Source: Streptococcus marimammalium DSM 18627 (GTDB taxonomy: Bacteria > Bacillota > Bacilli > Lactobacillales > Streptococcaceae). From it: DNA of 64,000 nucleotides. Both the position numbers and the translations under genes were made by a program. The notes below the pieces were generated by a model. That model was not told where the DNA came from and did not search any database. It worked only from the letters and a program-made list of their open reading frames with translations. The stretch's first letter is position 1. Every line of letters begins with the position of its first letter. Where the stretch lies: the NCBI RefSeq assembly GCF_000380045.1, contig NZ_KB904340.1, positions 62,001 to 126,000 on the forward strand, written 5' to 3'. Of the stretch, positions 53,293-63,036 are shown one piece after another.

Positions 53293-53845
53293 TTCTTTTT
53301 ATCCAACAATTACTTTAGCTGTAACTGGTAGTATTTCAGCCTATAAGGCAGCTGATTTGATCAGTACACTTAAAAAACGTGGATATAATATTCAAGTGTT
53401 AATGACTGAAAAAGCCACTCATTTTATTACACCATTAACCTTACAGGTTTTGTCTGGTAATCAAGTTTATTTAGATATTATGGCTGAAGATGATCCAAGA
53501 TATGTCAATCACATTGAATTAGCAAAACAAACAGATTTATTACTTATTGCACCTGCTAGTGCTAACACGATTGCAAAATTAGCCAATGGCTTGGCAGATA
53601 ATATTATAACTGGGACTATACTTGCTCTTCCTTTAAATGTTCCAAAATTATTTGCCCCTGCAATGAACACTAAAATGTATGAGAACCCAGTTACTCAGAA
53701 GAATTTACTAACTTTAAAAGAGTTTAACTTCAAAGAAATCTCTCCTAAGTCATCACTTCTAGCTTGTGGTGATGTCGGAAAAGGTGCTTTAGCTGATTTA
53801 GATACTATTATTACAAAAATTGAGGAGTATTTTAATGAAAAATAA
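53285..53845 (+). CDS. coaC: Phosphopantothenoylcysteine decarboxylase
   Basis: CoaC is an FMN flavoprotein that decarboxylates phosphopantothenoylcysteine. The 186-residue protein shows ITLAVTGSISAYKAADLIST, the catalytic His in YVNHIELAKQTDLLLIAPAS, the substrate motif PAMNTKMYENP and the lid Cys in LLACGDVGKGALAD. It is coupled to coaB and to the downstream S component gene. Confidence 0.94.
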   Translation: MSSSFYPTITLAVTGSISAYKAADLISTLKKRGYNIQVLMTEKATHFITPLTLQVLSGNQVYLDIMAEDDPRYVNHIELAKQTDLLLIAPASANTIAKLANGLADNIITGTILALPLNVPKLFAPAMNTKMYENPVTQKNLLTLKEFNFKEISPKSSLLACGDVGKGALADLDTIITKIEEYFNEK

Positions 53846-54401
53846 AAACAAGTCACAATTTACCGCCACAATTGCCATCTTTTTTGCAATTATGCTTATG
53901 ATTCATTTATTGAGTTCTTTGATTTTTAATTGGTTTCCACTTCCGATTAAACCTACTCTTGTTCATATCCCAGTAATTATTGCCTCCATTATTTATGGTC
54001 CTAAAATTGGAAGTATATTAGGGGGATTAATGGGACTTATGAGTGTTATAACTAATACGTTAATCATACTACCAACAAGCTATTTATTTTCACCTTTTGT
54101 TCCAAATGGGAATTTTTCTTCTCTAGTAATAGCTATTTTACCAAGAATTTTAATTGGTGTTTTTCCTTATTTTATTTATAAAGTTATAAAAGGTAGAGTA
54201 GGTTTACTAGTTGCCGGTGGTATTGGTTCTCTAACAAATACAATTTTTGTTCTTACCGGTATTTTTATCTTATTTTCATCAATTTATGATGGAAATATTC
54301 AAAAATTACTAGCAACTGTTATTTCTAGTAATTCTATTGCTGAATTAATCATTGCTTCATTTATGACCAGTATCATTATACCTAGAATTGAAAAAATCTA
54401 A
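53835..54401 (+). CDS. ECF transporter S component, probably pantothenate or CoA-precursor specific
   Basis: A 188-residue integral membrane protein with about six hydrophobic helices, typical of the substrate-binding subunit of energy-coupling-factor importers (HIPVIIASIIYGPKIGSILG, then GGLMGLMSVITNTLII, SYLFSPFVPNGNFSSLV, LPRILIGVFPYF). It has no ATPase neighbours, so it would share the common EcfAAT module. The ATG at 53835 overlaps coaC by 11 bases. Co-transcription with coaB-coaC suggests pantothenate as substrate; that is contextual inference. Confidence 0.85.
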   Translation: MKNKNKSQFTATIAIFFAIMLMIHLLSSLIFNWFPLPIKPTLVHIPVIIASIIYGPKIGSILGGLMGLMSVITNTLIILPTSYLFSPFVPNGNFSSLVIAILPRILIGVFPYFIYKVIKGRVGLLVAGGIGSLTNTIFVLTGIFILFSSIYDGNIQKLLATVISSNSIAELIIASFMTSIIIPRIEKI

Positions 54402-54406
54402 AATTT

Positions 54407-54433
54407 ATCACGGGTAACCGTGATTTTTGTTTT
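54407..54433 (+). terminator. Terminator after the coa operon
   Basis: ATCACGG (54407-54413) and CCGTGAT (54418-54424) pair over GTAA, followed by TTTTGTTTTT. Confidence 0.75.
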
Positions 54434-54482
54434 TAAACATGTTATAATTAAAGCGTTTAAATACATAGAAAGAGGTAAAAAC

Positions 54483-56201
54483 ATGACTTATGATAAAAAA
54501 TTTAAAAAATGGTTAAATGAACCAACTCTTCCAAAATATTTACAAAATGAATTACTTTCAATGGATGAAAAAACAAAAGAAGATGCTTTTTATACTAATC
54601 TAGAATTCGGTACAGCTGGGATGAGAGGTCTCATTGGTGCTGGAACTAATCGAATTAATATCTTTGTTGTCCGTCAAGCAACAAATGGACTTGCACAACT
54701 TATAGAAGAAAAAGGGTTAGAGGCTAAAAATCGTGGTGTTGCTATAGCATATGATTCTAGACATTTTTCTTATGAATTTGCAAAAGATGCAGCTAGTGTT
54801 TTAGCATATCATGGTATAAAATCTTACCTCTTTGAAAGCCTTCGTCCAACACCAGAATTGTCCTTTGCAGTTCGTCATTTGAATGCAGTTGCTGGTATAA
54901 TGATTACAGCAAGTCACAATCCAGCACCATTTAATGGGTATAAAGTTTATGGCGAAGATGGAGGACAAATGCCACCAGCTGATGCTGATTCTTTAACAAA
55001 TTATATTCGTGCTATTGATAATCCTTTTAAAATTGCTATAGCTGATTTTGAAGCTCAAAAAACAAATGGCTTAATTCAAATCATCGCTGAGGATATTGAT
55101 AGTGAATACCTTAAAAAAGTAAAAACTGTTACCATTAATCAACAACTAATTGATAAATATGGAAAAGACATGAAAATTGTCTATACTCCTCTTCATGGTA
55201 CAGGTGAAATGCTTGCTCGTCGTGCTTTAGCACAAGCTGGATTTGAATCTGTTGCAATTGTTGAGAGCCAAGCAACTGCTGATCCTGAATTTTCTACTGT
55301 CAAATCACCTAATCCTGAAAGCCAAGCTGCATTTGCTCATGCTGAAAAGCTTGGTGATGAAATTGGTGCAGATGTTTTGATTGCAACTGACCCTGATGCT
55401 GATCGCTTAGGTGTTGAAATTCGTTTGCCTGATGGCAGTTATCAAAATTTATCTGGTAATCAAATTGGTGCACTTATGGCTAAATATATTCTTGAGGCTC
55501 ATAAGCAAGCAGGAACTTTACCTGATAATGCAGCTCTTGCTAAATCAATTGTATCAACTGAATTAGTAACTAAAATAGCAGAAAGCTACAATGCCACTAT
55601 GTTCAATGTTTTAACTGGCTTTAAATTTATTGCTGAAAAAATTCAAGAATTTGAAGATTTTGGCAAATATACTTATATGTTTGGTTTTGAAGAGAGTTTT
55701 GGCTACCTTGTAAAACCATTTGTACGTGATAAAGATGCTATTCAAGCTGTTTTATTAATCGCTGAAATTGCTGCCTATTATCGTTCAAGAGGATTAACCC
55801 TTGCAGATGGTATTGCTGAAATTTATCAAGAATATGGTTACTTTTCAGAGAAAACTATTTCAATAGAACTTTCTGGTGTTGATGGTGCTAATCAAATTAA
55901 GGCAATTATGAATAAATTTCGTGAAAATACACCAACTACTTTTAATCAAATAGCGATATTAAAAATTGAAGACTTTAAAAAACAAACTGCTACCGATAGT
56001 GATGGCAATGTCACATCACTCTTAACACCTCAAAGTGATGTGTTAAAGTATACTCTTGCTGATGATTCTTGGTTTGCAATTAGACCTTCAGGTACTGAAC
56101 CAAAAATAAAACTTTATATTTCTACTGTTGGAAATACGCTTGAGGATACTAAAGCAAAAATTGATGCAATTGAAGCTGAAATTAAATCATTTATTAGCTA
56201 A
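54483..56201 (+). CDS. pgm: Phosphoglucomutase
   Basis: Interconverts glucose 6-phosphate and glucose 1-phosphate, feeding UDP-glucose, cell wall and capsule synthesis. The 572-residue alpha-D-phosphohexomutase has the active serine in ITASHNPAPFNGYK, the magnesium loop ATDPDADRLGVEI, the sugar loop GFEESFGYLV and the phosphate loop IRPSGTEPKIKLY. The ATG at 54483 with AGAGG upstream is chosen over an earlier frame start that overlaps the preceding terminator. Confidence 0.94.
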   Translation: MTYDKKFKKWLNEPTLPKYLQNELLSMDEKTKEDAFYTNLEFGTAGMRGLIGAGTNRINIFVVRQATNGLAQLIEEKGLEAKNRGVAIAYDSRHFSYEFAKDAASVLAYHGIKSYLFESLRPTPELSFAVRHLNAVAGIMITASHNPAPFNGYKVYGEDGGQMPPADADSLTNYIRAIDNPFKIAIADFEAQKTNGLIQIIAEDIDSEYLKKVKTVTINQQLIDKYGKDMKIVYTPLHGTGEMLARRALAQAGFESVAIVESQATADPEFSTVKSPNPESQAAFAHAEKLGDEIGADVLIATDPDADRLGVEIRLPDGSYQNLSGNQIGALMAKYILEAHKQAGTLPDNAALAKSIVSTELVTKIAESYNATMFNVLTGFKFIAEKIQEFEDFGKYTYMFGFEESFGYLVKPFVRDKDAIQAVLLIAEIAAYYRSRGLTLADGIAEIYQEYGYFSEKTISIELSGVDGANQIKAIMNKFRENTPTTFNQIAILKIEDFKKQTATDSDGNVTSLLTPQSDVLKYTLADDSWFAIRPSGTEPKIKLYISTVGNTLEDTKAKIDAIEAEIKSFIS

Positions 56202-56270
56202 TAAAAAGTAACTACTACTTTACTTCAATTCTAATTTATTCTTATTTTTCGCTTATATTGAATTACTAAA

Positions 56271-56304
56271 AAAATAGACTTGAATAATTATTCAAGTCTA
56301 TTTT
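56271..56304. terminator. Bidirectional terminator between pgm and the lysozyme-like gene
   Basis: A perfect 17-base palindrome (AAAATAGACTTGAATAA at 56271-56287 and its complement at 56288-56304), with T runs on both strands. It serves the two converging genes. Confidence 0.85.
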
Positions 56305-56918
56305 TAATTATATTTGAAAAATTTTACTAATTTAATAAGATAAAGATTCATTTGAACTTGTTTAGCATAATAACTGTTACCACCATTTCGATAAAGCTTA
56401 CCATCACCATAAAACAATGAAACAATAGTGAAGTAATCATAAGTCTCTTTAGAATGATTTCCTAAACTAGGTGCAACAACATCCCTAGAGTATATTTTAG
56501 CTAATTCAATGGTATTAACACCACCATTTTTTGAAATGTATGAAATATAGGATTGGCCAAAATTATAGGCTTGAATAGCAGTCCAAACATCAACTTTTTC
56601 TTTTTTTGCGATTATTAAGTTTTCTGATAAAACAGCAACACCTTGTCTAATGCTTTCTTTATTATCTGTGATTGATCCAACTTTTCCTGTAGAGCTTTCA
56701 CTGGATTGCATTACATCACCTTCACGACCTTTAGTTTCAGTGTAAATCATTGCCAAAATAAGATCTTCATTTGCAGGCGTATCATTTTCAGCTAAAACTT
56801 CTCTTACCATAGTTCGATAAAACAAAACAGTTTTAACATTACGATAAACGGTTATGGAATGGTAGCCAATAAAAAGACACAAAAGAATGATGACAATTCT
56901 TCTAATTTTTTTAATCAT
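56304..56918 (-). CDS. Lysozyme-like muramidase (PF13702/PvaA type), membrane-anchored
   Basis: A 204-residue protein with one N-terminal transmembrane helix (about 8-26) and a lysozyme-like domain outside. The catalytic Glu is likely in LILAMIYTETKGREGDVMQS, followed by VDVWTAIQAYNFGQSYISYI and SLFYGDGKLYRNGGNSYY. Such proteins cut or bind peptidoglycan in cell wall remodelling. It lies 115 bases downstream of glyA on the same strand, an order conserved in streptococci. Confidence 0.85.
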   Translation of the reverse strand: MIKKIRRIVIILLCLFIGYHSITVYRNVKTVLFYRTMVREVLAENDTPANEDLILAMIYTETKGREGDVMQSSESSTGKVGSITDNKESIRQGVAVLSENLIIAKKEKVDVWTAIQAYNFGQSYISYISKNGGVNTIELAKIYSRDVVAPSLGNHSKETYDYFTIVSLFYGDGKLYRNGGNSYYAKQVQMNLYLIKLVKFFKYN

Positions 56919-57033
56919 CTTTTATTTTATCTTTCTTTAAATCCTCATAAGATTAATCAAGCGACATTCCATTTTGAAGTTGAAATACTATAAAAGAATG
57001 AATTGCATTAAAGTCCTACCACATTCTTCTTAT

Positions 57034-58284
57034 TTAGTATAAAGGGAAAGCATCAGTTAGTGCTTTAATTTCAGCCTTAACATCATTTAAAATTGTCAGA
57101 TTATCATGATTTTCTAGAGCTTTAATCATGAGTTCTGCAATTTTAATACTTTCTTTTTCACCCATACCTCGACTAGTAATAGCTGGTGTTCCAACTCTAA
57201 TACCAGATGTCTTAAATGGTGATAATGTTTCAAAAGGAATAGAATTTTTGTTGAGTGTAATATTAACTTCTTCTAGTACGTTTTGTGCTAATTTTCCGTT
57301 TTCAATCACCTTAGTGACATCAACTAGGAAGAGATGATTGTCAGTGCCACCTGAAATAACACGGAAATTCTCATTTTGTGCAAAAACATTAGCCATAGCT
57401 TTTGCATTTGCCACAACATTTTTAATGTAAATCTTAAATTCTGGATCAAGTGCCTCTTTAAAAGCGACTGCTTTTGCAGCAATGACATGTTCTAACGGGC
57501 CCCCTTGAAGACCAGGAAAAATGGCTGAGTTAATTTTCTTAGCGATAGCTTCATCATTAGTTAAAATCAAACCACCTCGAGGCCCTCTTAATGTTTTATG
57601 GGTTGTTGATGTAACAACATGAGCATAAGGCATTGGGTTAGGATGATATCCAGCAGCCACTAATCCTGCAATATGAGCCATATCAACAACTAGATAAGCA
57701 TTAACACTATCAGCAATTGCTCGGAATTTTTCAAAATCTAAAATTCTGGAATAGGCAGAAGCACCAGCAACAATTAATTTTGGTTGATGTTCGATCGCTA
57801 ACTTTTGCAATTCCTCATAGTCAATCATTTCAGTGTCAGGATTAAGTGAATAAGGAACAAAATTATAGGTTTTACCAGAAAAACTTACTGACGCACCATG
57901 AGTTAAATGCCCACCAGCAGCAAGATCCATTCCAAGAACAGTATCTCCAGGTTCAATTAAAGCCATATAAGCACCTGCATTGGCTTGGCTGCCAGAATGA
58001 GGTTGAACATTGGCAAATGATGCACCAAATAGTTCTTTTGCACGTTCAATAGCTAAATTTTCAATAACATCAACAACATCGGTACCACCGTAGTAACGCT
58101 TTTCAGGATAACCTTCTGCATATTTATTGGTTAAAATAGTGCCTTGTGCTGCCATGACTGCTTTTGAAACGACGTTTTCAGAAGCAATCAGTTCAATATT
58201 ATTTTGCTGGCGCTCCTCTTCTTTGACAACGGCATCCCATATTTCTGGGTCGAAGGCTTTGTAATCTTCTTTATCAAAAATCAT
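57034..58284 (-). CDS. glyA: Serine hydroxymethyltransferase
   Basis: GlyA converts serine and tetrahydrofolate to glycine and methylene-THF. The 416-residue protein has PLP lysine in [56 protein letters not shown] and the folate loop NIEL[15 protein letters not shown] region. It is the fifth gene of the tdk-prfA-prmC-tsaC-glyA run, 12 bases after tsaC. Confidence 0.96.
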   Translation of the reverse strand: MIFDKEDYKAFDPEIWDAVVKEEERQQNNIELIASENVVSKAVMAAQGTILTNKYAEGYPEKRYYGGTDVVDVIENLAIERAKELFGASFANVQPHSGSQANAGAYMALIEPGDTVLGMDLAAGGHLTHGASVSFSGKTYNFVPYSLNPDTEMIDYEELQKLAIEHQPKLIVAGASAYSRILDFEKFRAIADSVNAYLVVDMAHIAGLVAAGYHPNPMPYAHVVTSTTHKTLRGPRGGLILTNDEAIAKKINSAIFPGLQGGPLEHVIAAKAVAFKEALDPEFKIYIKNVVANAKAMANVFAQNENFRVISGGTDNHLFLVDVTKVIENGKLAQNVLEEVNITLNKNSIPFETLSPFKTSGIRVGTPAITSRGMGEKESIKIAELMIKALENHDNLTILNDVKAEIKALTDAFPLY

Positions 58285-58295
58285 AACTTCTCCTT

Positions 58296-58889
58296 TTATT
58301 CAAATGTCATTTCAGGTAGACATGACAAAATATCTGATTGTGTAATAGTACCCTGACGTAAAATTTTTGCATTTTTACCAGATAAATCAAGAATTGTTGA
58401 ATCACATCCTGTTAAAAAAGCATCATCTTTAATACCAGAGACCTTACCATTAAATGATACCATAATATTATCAAAATAAACACCACTTTTTTTACCAGAA
58501 ATATTCGCAGATGGTCCAATCAATGGCCCATGCTTTTTTATAAGTTGAAGAGTTGTGGGATGTTTTGGAACTCTAAAACCAATGGTGTGCATTCCAGAAT
58601 TAAGCCATTTTGGGACCTTTTCATTAGCTTGTAGAATAATAGTTAACGGACCCGGCAAAAAGCAATCGTATAAGTTTTTAAGATAGTCTGGTTGATTGGT
58701 TGAATAGCTAATCATTTCCTCATAAGAAGAAATATTAAGATTTAAAGCTTTGTCTAAGGGTCTTTGTTTGAGTTGATAGACTTTGTCTACAGCCGTTTTA
58801 TCAAATGCTTTAGCAAATAATCCATAAACTGTTTCTGTTGGCAAAACAACAGCCCCGCCATTTTCTAGAATTTCAGACACACTAGCCAT
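58296..58889 (-). CDS. Threonylcarbamoyl-AMP synthase (TsaC/YwlC family)
   Basis: Makes threonylcarbamoyl-AMP for the t6A modification of tRNA. The 197-residue Sua5/YciO/YrdC-domain protein begins with an [20 protein letters not shown] motif. It also has [28 protein letters not shown] and [17 protein letters not shown]. It overlaps prmC by 8 bases. The short form without a Sua5 C-terminal domain is TsaC-like. Confidence 0.92.
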   Translation of the reverse strand: MASVSEILENGGAVVLPTETVYGLFAKAFDKTAVDKVYQLKQRPLDKALNLNISSYEEMISYSTNQPDYLKNLYDCFLPGPLTIILQANEKVPKWLNSGMHTIGFRVPKHPTTLQLIKKHGPLIGPSANISGKKSGVYFDNIMVSFNGKVSGIKDDAFLTGCDSTILDLSGKNAKILRQGTITQSDILSCLPEMTFE

Positions 58890-59712
58890 CTGTAATCACC
58901 ACCATTCTATCAAGGTCAAAGGAATCCTTTAAAACGTGAATGACTTTGTTTGGAAAAAATACTTGAAATAGCTCTTTAACCAACTGAGCTTGCTTGTAAC
59001 CAATCTCTAAGTAAATTTTACCATTTTGCTTTAGATAATTTTTACTTTCTTTAGCAATTTTTTCATAGATAGCTAAGCCATTATTATCAGCAAATAGGGC
59101 ATTGTGGGGTTCATATAAAAAAACGTTTTTATCAACTTCATCACTATCATATCTTGCAATGTAAGGTGGATTAGAAACGATAATATCAAATTTTCCATCA
59201 ATAGTTTCAAAAACATTTGAAAGATAAAAATTTATCTCAACATTATTTCGTTTTGTATTTTCCCTAGCTAAAGTAAGAGCTTCTTGAGAGATATCTGAAG
59301 CTGAAACAGACCAAGATGACTTCTTTTTAGCAAGTGCAATTGCAATTGCACCGCTTCCAGTTCCAATATCAAGAATTCTTAAATTATCTTTTGGATTATC
59401 TTTTAAAATTAAGTCCACCAATTCTTCAGTTTCGGGTCTTGGAATCAAAACGCGTTCATCAACTTGAAGACTTACCCCATAAAAGTCAACCGCACCTACA
59501 AGATATTGAGCAGGATAATGTTTTTTAAGTTGCTTAGTAATAGCAATTAATAAATCATAATCTTCTTTGGATATTGTTTGATTTTGTTTTAAAATAAAAT
59601 CAAGCTTTGACCAATTCTTTTTGGATAAAAAAACGTATTCTAATGCTGCTTTTTCAGCACCTGTTACTTCAATTTCTTTTTCTAGTTGAGAAAAAACTTG
59701 AGCATAATTCAT
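58882..59712 (-). CDS. prmC: Peptide chain release factor N5-glutamine methyltransferase
   Basis: PrmC methylates the Gln of the GGQ motif in release factors. The 276-residue protein has an N-terminal helical domain that binds the factor, SAM motif ILDIGTGSGAIAIALAK, and the catalytic NPPY in DIIVSNPPYIARYD. It starts within the stop of prfA (TAATG), its substrate gene, which is the conserved arrangement. Confidence 0.95.
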   Translation of the reverse strand: MNYAQVFSQLEKEIEVTGAEKAALEYVFLSKKNWSKLDFILKQNQTISKEDYDLLIAITKQLKKHYPAQYLVGAVDFYGVSLQVDERVLIPRPETEELVDLILKDNPKDNLRILDIGTGSGAIAIALAKKKSSWSVSASDISQEALTLARENTKRNNVEINFYLSNVFETIDGKFDIIVSNPPYIARYDSDEVDKNVFLYEPHNALFADNNGLAIYEKIAKESKNYLKQNGKIYLEIGYKQAQLVKELFQVFFPNKVIHVLKDSFDLDRMVVITDG

Positions 59713-60791
59713 TAGTTGTTTAACTCTTCTAATTTCTTAGTTTGATCATATAAAATTAAGGCATCAACTACCTCATCGAGTTTTCCGGCTAAAATAGTAT
59801 CTAGTTTTTGCAAAGTTAAACCAATACGATGGTCTGTCACACGGTTTTGAGGGAAATTATAGGTTCTAATACGTTCAGAACGATCACCCGTGCCTATGGT
59901 AGATTTGCGTTCAGCGTCTTGTTCGTCTTGAGCGATTTGAGCAAAGTGGTCTGCAACTCTTGCTCTAATGATTTTCATCGCTTTCTCTCTATTTTTTTGT
60001 TGGGTCCGTTCTTCTTGCATTTCAATTTTGATATTGGTTGGTAGATGGACAATACGAACGGCTGTTGCTACTTTATTAACGTTTTGCCCCCCAGCACCAG
60101 AAGCGTGGTAGATATCAATTCGTAAATCATTTGGATCGATTTCATATTCTACATCCTCTACTTCAGGCATAACGAGTACTGTTGCTGTCGAGGTGTGGAC
60201 GCGTCCTTGGCTCTCTGTAACAGGAACACGTTGAACGCGGTGGGCACCACTTTCATATTTTAACTTGGAGTAGACGGATTGACCTGATACCATTGCAATC
60301 ACTTCTTTTAAGCCACCGACACCGTTGGTGCTAGCCTCCATCACTTCAAATTGCCAACCTTGAGCTTCTGCATACTTTTGATACATGTTTAAAAGATCAC
60401 CAGCAAATAAAGCAGCCTCATCACCACCAGCAGCGCCTCTAATTTCTAAAATAATATTTTTATCATCATTAGGATCTTTTGGTAAGAGAAGAATTTTAAG
60501 TTTTTCTTCAAACTCTTCTTTTTGAGCCTTAGATTCTTTTAATTCTTCTTTAGCCATTTCTTCAATATCTGTATCCCCACTAGACTCTTTAATCATTTCC
60601 TCAGCATCTGAAATAGCTTGTAGAATGTCCTTGTATTCTTTATAGGTAGCGACGGTTTCACGTAGACTGGCTTCTTCTTTTGATAGTTCCATAAAGCGTT
60701 TAGTATCACTAACGACATCAGGGTCGCTCAAAAGTTCACCTAGTTCTTCATAGCGGTTTTCAACCGATTCTAATTGATCATAAATGTTCAT
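59712..60791 (-). CDS. prfA: Peptide chain release factor 1
   Basis: RF1 ends translation at UAA and UAG. The 359-residue protein shows the peptidyl-tRNA hydrolysis motif GGQ in [20 protein letters not shown], with the anticodon-like recognition loop region [20 protein letters not shown]. It is complete and sits between tdk (15-base gap) and prmC (1-base overlap). Confidence 0.96.
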   Translation of the reverse strand: MNIYDQLESVENRYEELGELLSDPDVVSDTKRFMELSKEEASLRETVATYKEYKDILQAISDAEEMIKESSGDTDIEEMAKEELKESKAQKEEFEEKLKILLLPKDPNDDKNIILEIRGAAGGDEAALFAGDLLNMYQKYAEAQGWQFEVMEASTNGVGGLKEVIAMVSGQSVYSKLKYESGAHRVQRVPVTESQGRVHTSTATVLVMPEVEDVEYEIDPNDLRIDIYHASGAGGQNVNKVATAVRIVHLPTNIKIEMQEERTQQKNREKAMKIIRARVADHFAQIAQDEQDAERKSTIGTGDRSERIRTYNFPQNRVTDHRIGLTLQKLDTILAGKLDEVVDALILYDQTKKLEELNN

Positions 60792-60806
60792 AAATGTTAT
60801 TCCTTT

Positions 60807-61376
60807 TTAAAGTTCTGGGTTAAAATAGTGTTTTCGACAAACAGGGATATAGGTTTCATTGCCACCAATTTGGATTTGTTCTCCTTGATAGACGGGTTTT
60901 CCCTGAGCTGTTCTTAAAACCATAGTTGCCTTTTTACTACAATATTGACAAATGGTTTTAATTTCTTCAATTTTATCAGCCATCAATAGTAAATGTTGAG
61001 ACCCTTCAAATAATTCATTTCGAAAATCATTTTTTAGACCAAATGCCATGACAGGAACATCTAGTTCATCAACAACTTTTGCTAAGTCGTAAACATTTCT
61101 TTTTGTAAGAAATTGGGCCTCATCAATTAGAACACAGTAAGGTTTAATGTCTAAGTCGGCAATATAAGAAAAAACATTCAAATCATCAGAAATGGGGATA
61201 GCATTTCTTTTCATCCCAATTCGACTAGAAACAACTCCCAACCCATCTCTTGTATCAAGAGCACTGGTCATAATGACAACTGGTTTTCCCTGTTCTTCAT
61301 AGTTGTGTGCCACTTTTAAAATCTCGATGGACTTGCCAGAATTCATTGTACCGTATTTATAATATAGCTGAGCCAA
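60807..61376 (-). CDS. tdk: Thymidine kinase
   Basis: Salvages thymidine to dTMP. The 189-residue protein has P-loop [18 protein letters not shown], Walker B-like [14 protein letters not shown], and zinc-binding Cys residues (TICQYCSKK and VCRKHYF). It is the first gene of the operon that runs to glyA. AGGAG lies close before the ATG. Confidence 0.95.
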   Translation of the reverse strand: MAQLYYKYGTMNSGKSIEILKVAHNYEEQGKPVVIMTSALDTRDGLGVVSSRIGMKRNAIPISDDLNVFSYIADLDIKPYCVLIDEAQFLTKRNVYDLAKVVDELDVPVMAFGLKNDFRNELFEGSQHLLLMADKIEEIKTICQYCSKKATMVLRTAQGKPVYQGEQIQIGGNETYIPVCRKHYFNPEL

Positions 61377-61498
61377 AATATCTTTCTCCTATTTTTAATG
61401 TCCTTACTATTTTAACATAATTCTAGCAACTATTCATGTAAATCTTGTGACTTGAAGTAGAAATTTAATTCTTTTTGATTAGAGAAAATTAGAAAGAA

Positions 61499-61522
61499 AA
61501 AAACCGGTAAATAACGGCTTTT
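61499..61522 (-). terminator. Terminator of the decayed DUF4176 gene
   Basis: On - AAAAGCCG (61522-61515) pairs with CGGTTTTT (61506-61499), followed by a T run. It remains functional-looking although the gene upstream is dead. Confidence 0.55.
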
Positions 61523-61526
61523 GTAA

Positions 61527-61808
61527 TTACATCTTAACCTTTTTAACGGTGAGATCTTTCTCCCACTGATGATAAACTTCCATAAAACGCTCTTCTTCAT
61601 CGTCTTTATAGCCTGTAAAGATAAGATTTTCAATGTTTTTATGGTTATAGAAAATTGCATCATCTAAATTAATACCTTCAGGGTAGACTACCCAACATAA
61701 TCACTATATACATTTTCACCGACTATGTTAAATTCAGCACCTCTACCTATACACATTACCTTTTTAGTTGAATTATGTAAGAACCCAAGCGATAGAAATT
61801 CTTTTCAT
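61527..61808 (-). pseudogene. DUF4176 domain protein, frameshifted
   Basis: On - an ATG at 61808 is followed after a frame change by EFLSLGFLHNSTKKVMCIGR, then GENVYSDYVG, a second frame change, and VVYPEGINLDDAIFYNHKNI followed by ENLIFTGYKDDEEERFMEVY to the end VKKVKM. The order (SLGS-like start, IGRG, DYVG-YPEG, FxNHxxI, FTGYxDxEE) is that of DUF4176, a family found with streptococcal type VII secretion and polymorphic toxin loci. Two single-base indels break it. No other T7SS gene is seen nearby. Confidence 0.65.
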
Positions 61809-61953
61809 ATTTAGCCTCTGTTTTGTATCAATTTCTTTTTAGAGAGTTTGCTTATATTATTGCCTTTATAACAACTAATTAAGAAAAAATTTTCCAAACA
61901 TTTACATTGGAATAGGTTTCTTGAAATTTTCAGCATTAACCATAATTCTTACT

Positions 61954-62666
61954 TCAATATTCTTTAAATAATTCATTTAAGATAGTTTCTTTATTTTCAA
62001 TAAATAGTTTTGTTATTTCATAAGCTGATGTTTGTTCATAAGAAATGGTATTAATACTACTTTCATCGAAATTAAAAATTCTAGCATCTGGAAACGCAAG
62101 TAATATTGGCGAGTGAGTCGCAATGATAAATTGAGAACCTTTTAAAATACTTTTTTTATTTTAATCATCAAGGTTAACATCCTTTGTGGAGAAATTCCTG
62201 CTTCAGATTCATCAATAATATACAATCCTTTTTTATTAAAAGAATCTTGAATTAATGTTAAAAATGCTTCCCCGTGTGATTTTGAGTGATTTTTTTTTGA
62301 ACTTCATAAGAAGTATTCTTCTTCCATAGAAGCTATATTATAAAAACTTTATGCCCGTAAAAAATAGCCCCATTTTTTATTGATTGGAGTTTTTGCAAGT
62401 CTAATAGCATTATTTAGATTAGAGTGTGAATCATAGGTTGAAAATTGATAATTAAGACATCCTCCTTCTGGATTAAATCCATAAGCAATAGCAATAGCTT
62501 CAAGAAGGGTTGATTTACCACTACCATTTTCTCCTGAAAAAAATGAAATAGGATTATCAAATACTAATTTTTCAAAATTTTGGAAAGAAGAAATACTCCT
62601 GATGTAATTCTTTTTATCTATCTTACTCCAGTCAATTGTTAACTCATTAATTAATAATTCATTCAT
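61954..62666 (-). pseudogene. AAA family ATPase (AAA_15/21 type), multiply broken
   Basis: On - an intact start of 105 residues has Walker A FFSGENGSGKSTLLEAIAIA. It then meets a TAA after KKWGYFLRA (62349) and another stop near 62311. The rest still reads SHGEAFLTLIQDSFNKKGLY, IIDESEAGISPQRMLTLMI (Walker B) and, after a frame change, SQFIIATHSPILLAFPDARI, ending LNELFKEY. The protein type is a predicted SMC-like ATPase common in accessory DNA. At least two stops and one frameshift make it inactive. Confidence 0.75.
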
Positions 62667-62831
62667 ACAATGCCTCTATTATAATCTACTAATCTATGAC
62701 CATAACTTTATATTATTTTTCATTTAATGTAAATTATCAAACTAATGGTGTAGACATTTTTTATTTAAATGAAGTTCACTTTTCATTTTAAATGATTTAT
62801 GTTATTCTAAGAAAAATGAAAGGGGACTGTT

Positions 62832-63017
62832 ATGCCGTTTGTAAAAATTGATTTATTTGAAGGACGTTCCGAACAGCAAAAAATAAGTTTGGCGCGTGAA
62901 GTTGCTGAGGTTGTCTCTAAACACACTAATGCACCAAAAGAAGCTATTCATGTCTTTATTAATGATATGGTTGAAGGAAGCTACTTTCCTCATGGTGAAA
63001 TCAAACGAAAAGGTTGA
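62832..63017 (+). CDS. 4-oxalocrotonate tautomerase family protein
   Basis: A 61-residue protein beginning MPFVKIDLFEGRSEQQKISL. Removal of Met exposes Pro1, the catalytic base of the family. The rest (AREVAEVVSKHTNAPKEAIH, VFINDMVEGSYFPHGEIKRK) follows the 4-OT hexamer fold. The natural substrate in streptococci is unknown. In relatives it is divergent from tdk; here decayed genes separate the two. AAAGGGG is a good ribosome binding site. Confidence 0.9.
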   Translation: MPFVKIDLFEGRSEQQKISLAREVAEVVSKHTNAPKEAIHVFINDMVEGSYFPHGEIKRKG

Positions 63018-63036
63018 GCAGTTGCTCAACCTTTTT
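63008..63036. terminator. Bidirectional terminator between the tautomerase and ArsR-like genes
   Basis: AAAAGGTTGAGCA (63008-63020) and TGCTCAACCTTTT (63023-63035) form a perfect 13-base stem. It includes the tautomerase stop and touches the stop of the converging gene. Confidence 0.85.

Noticed and set aside
61430-61663. 77-codon frame on -
   Set aside because: It is a different frame of the DUF4176 pseudogene region; the conserved DUF4176 motifs lie in another frame.
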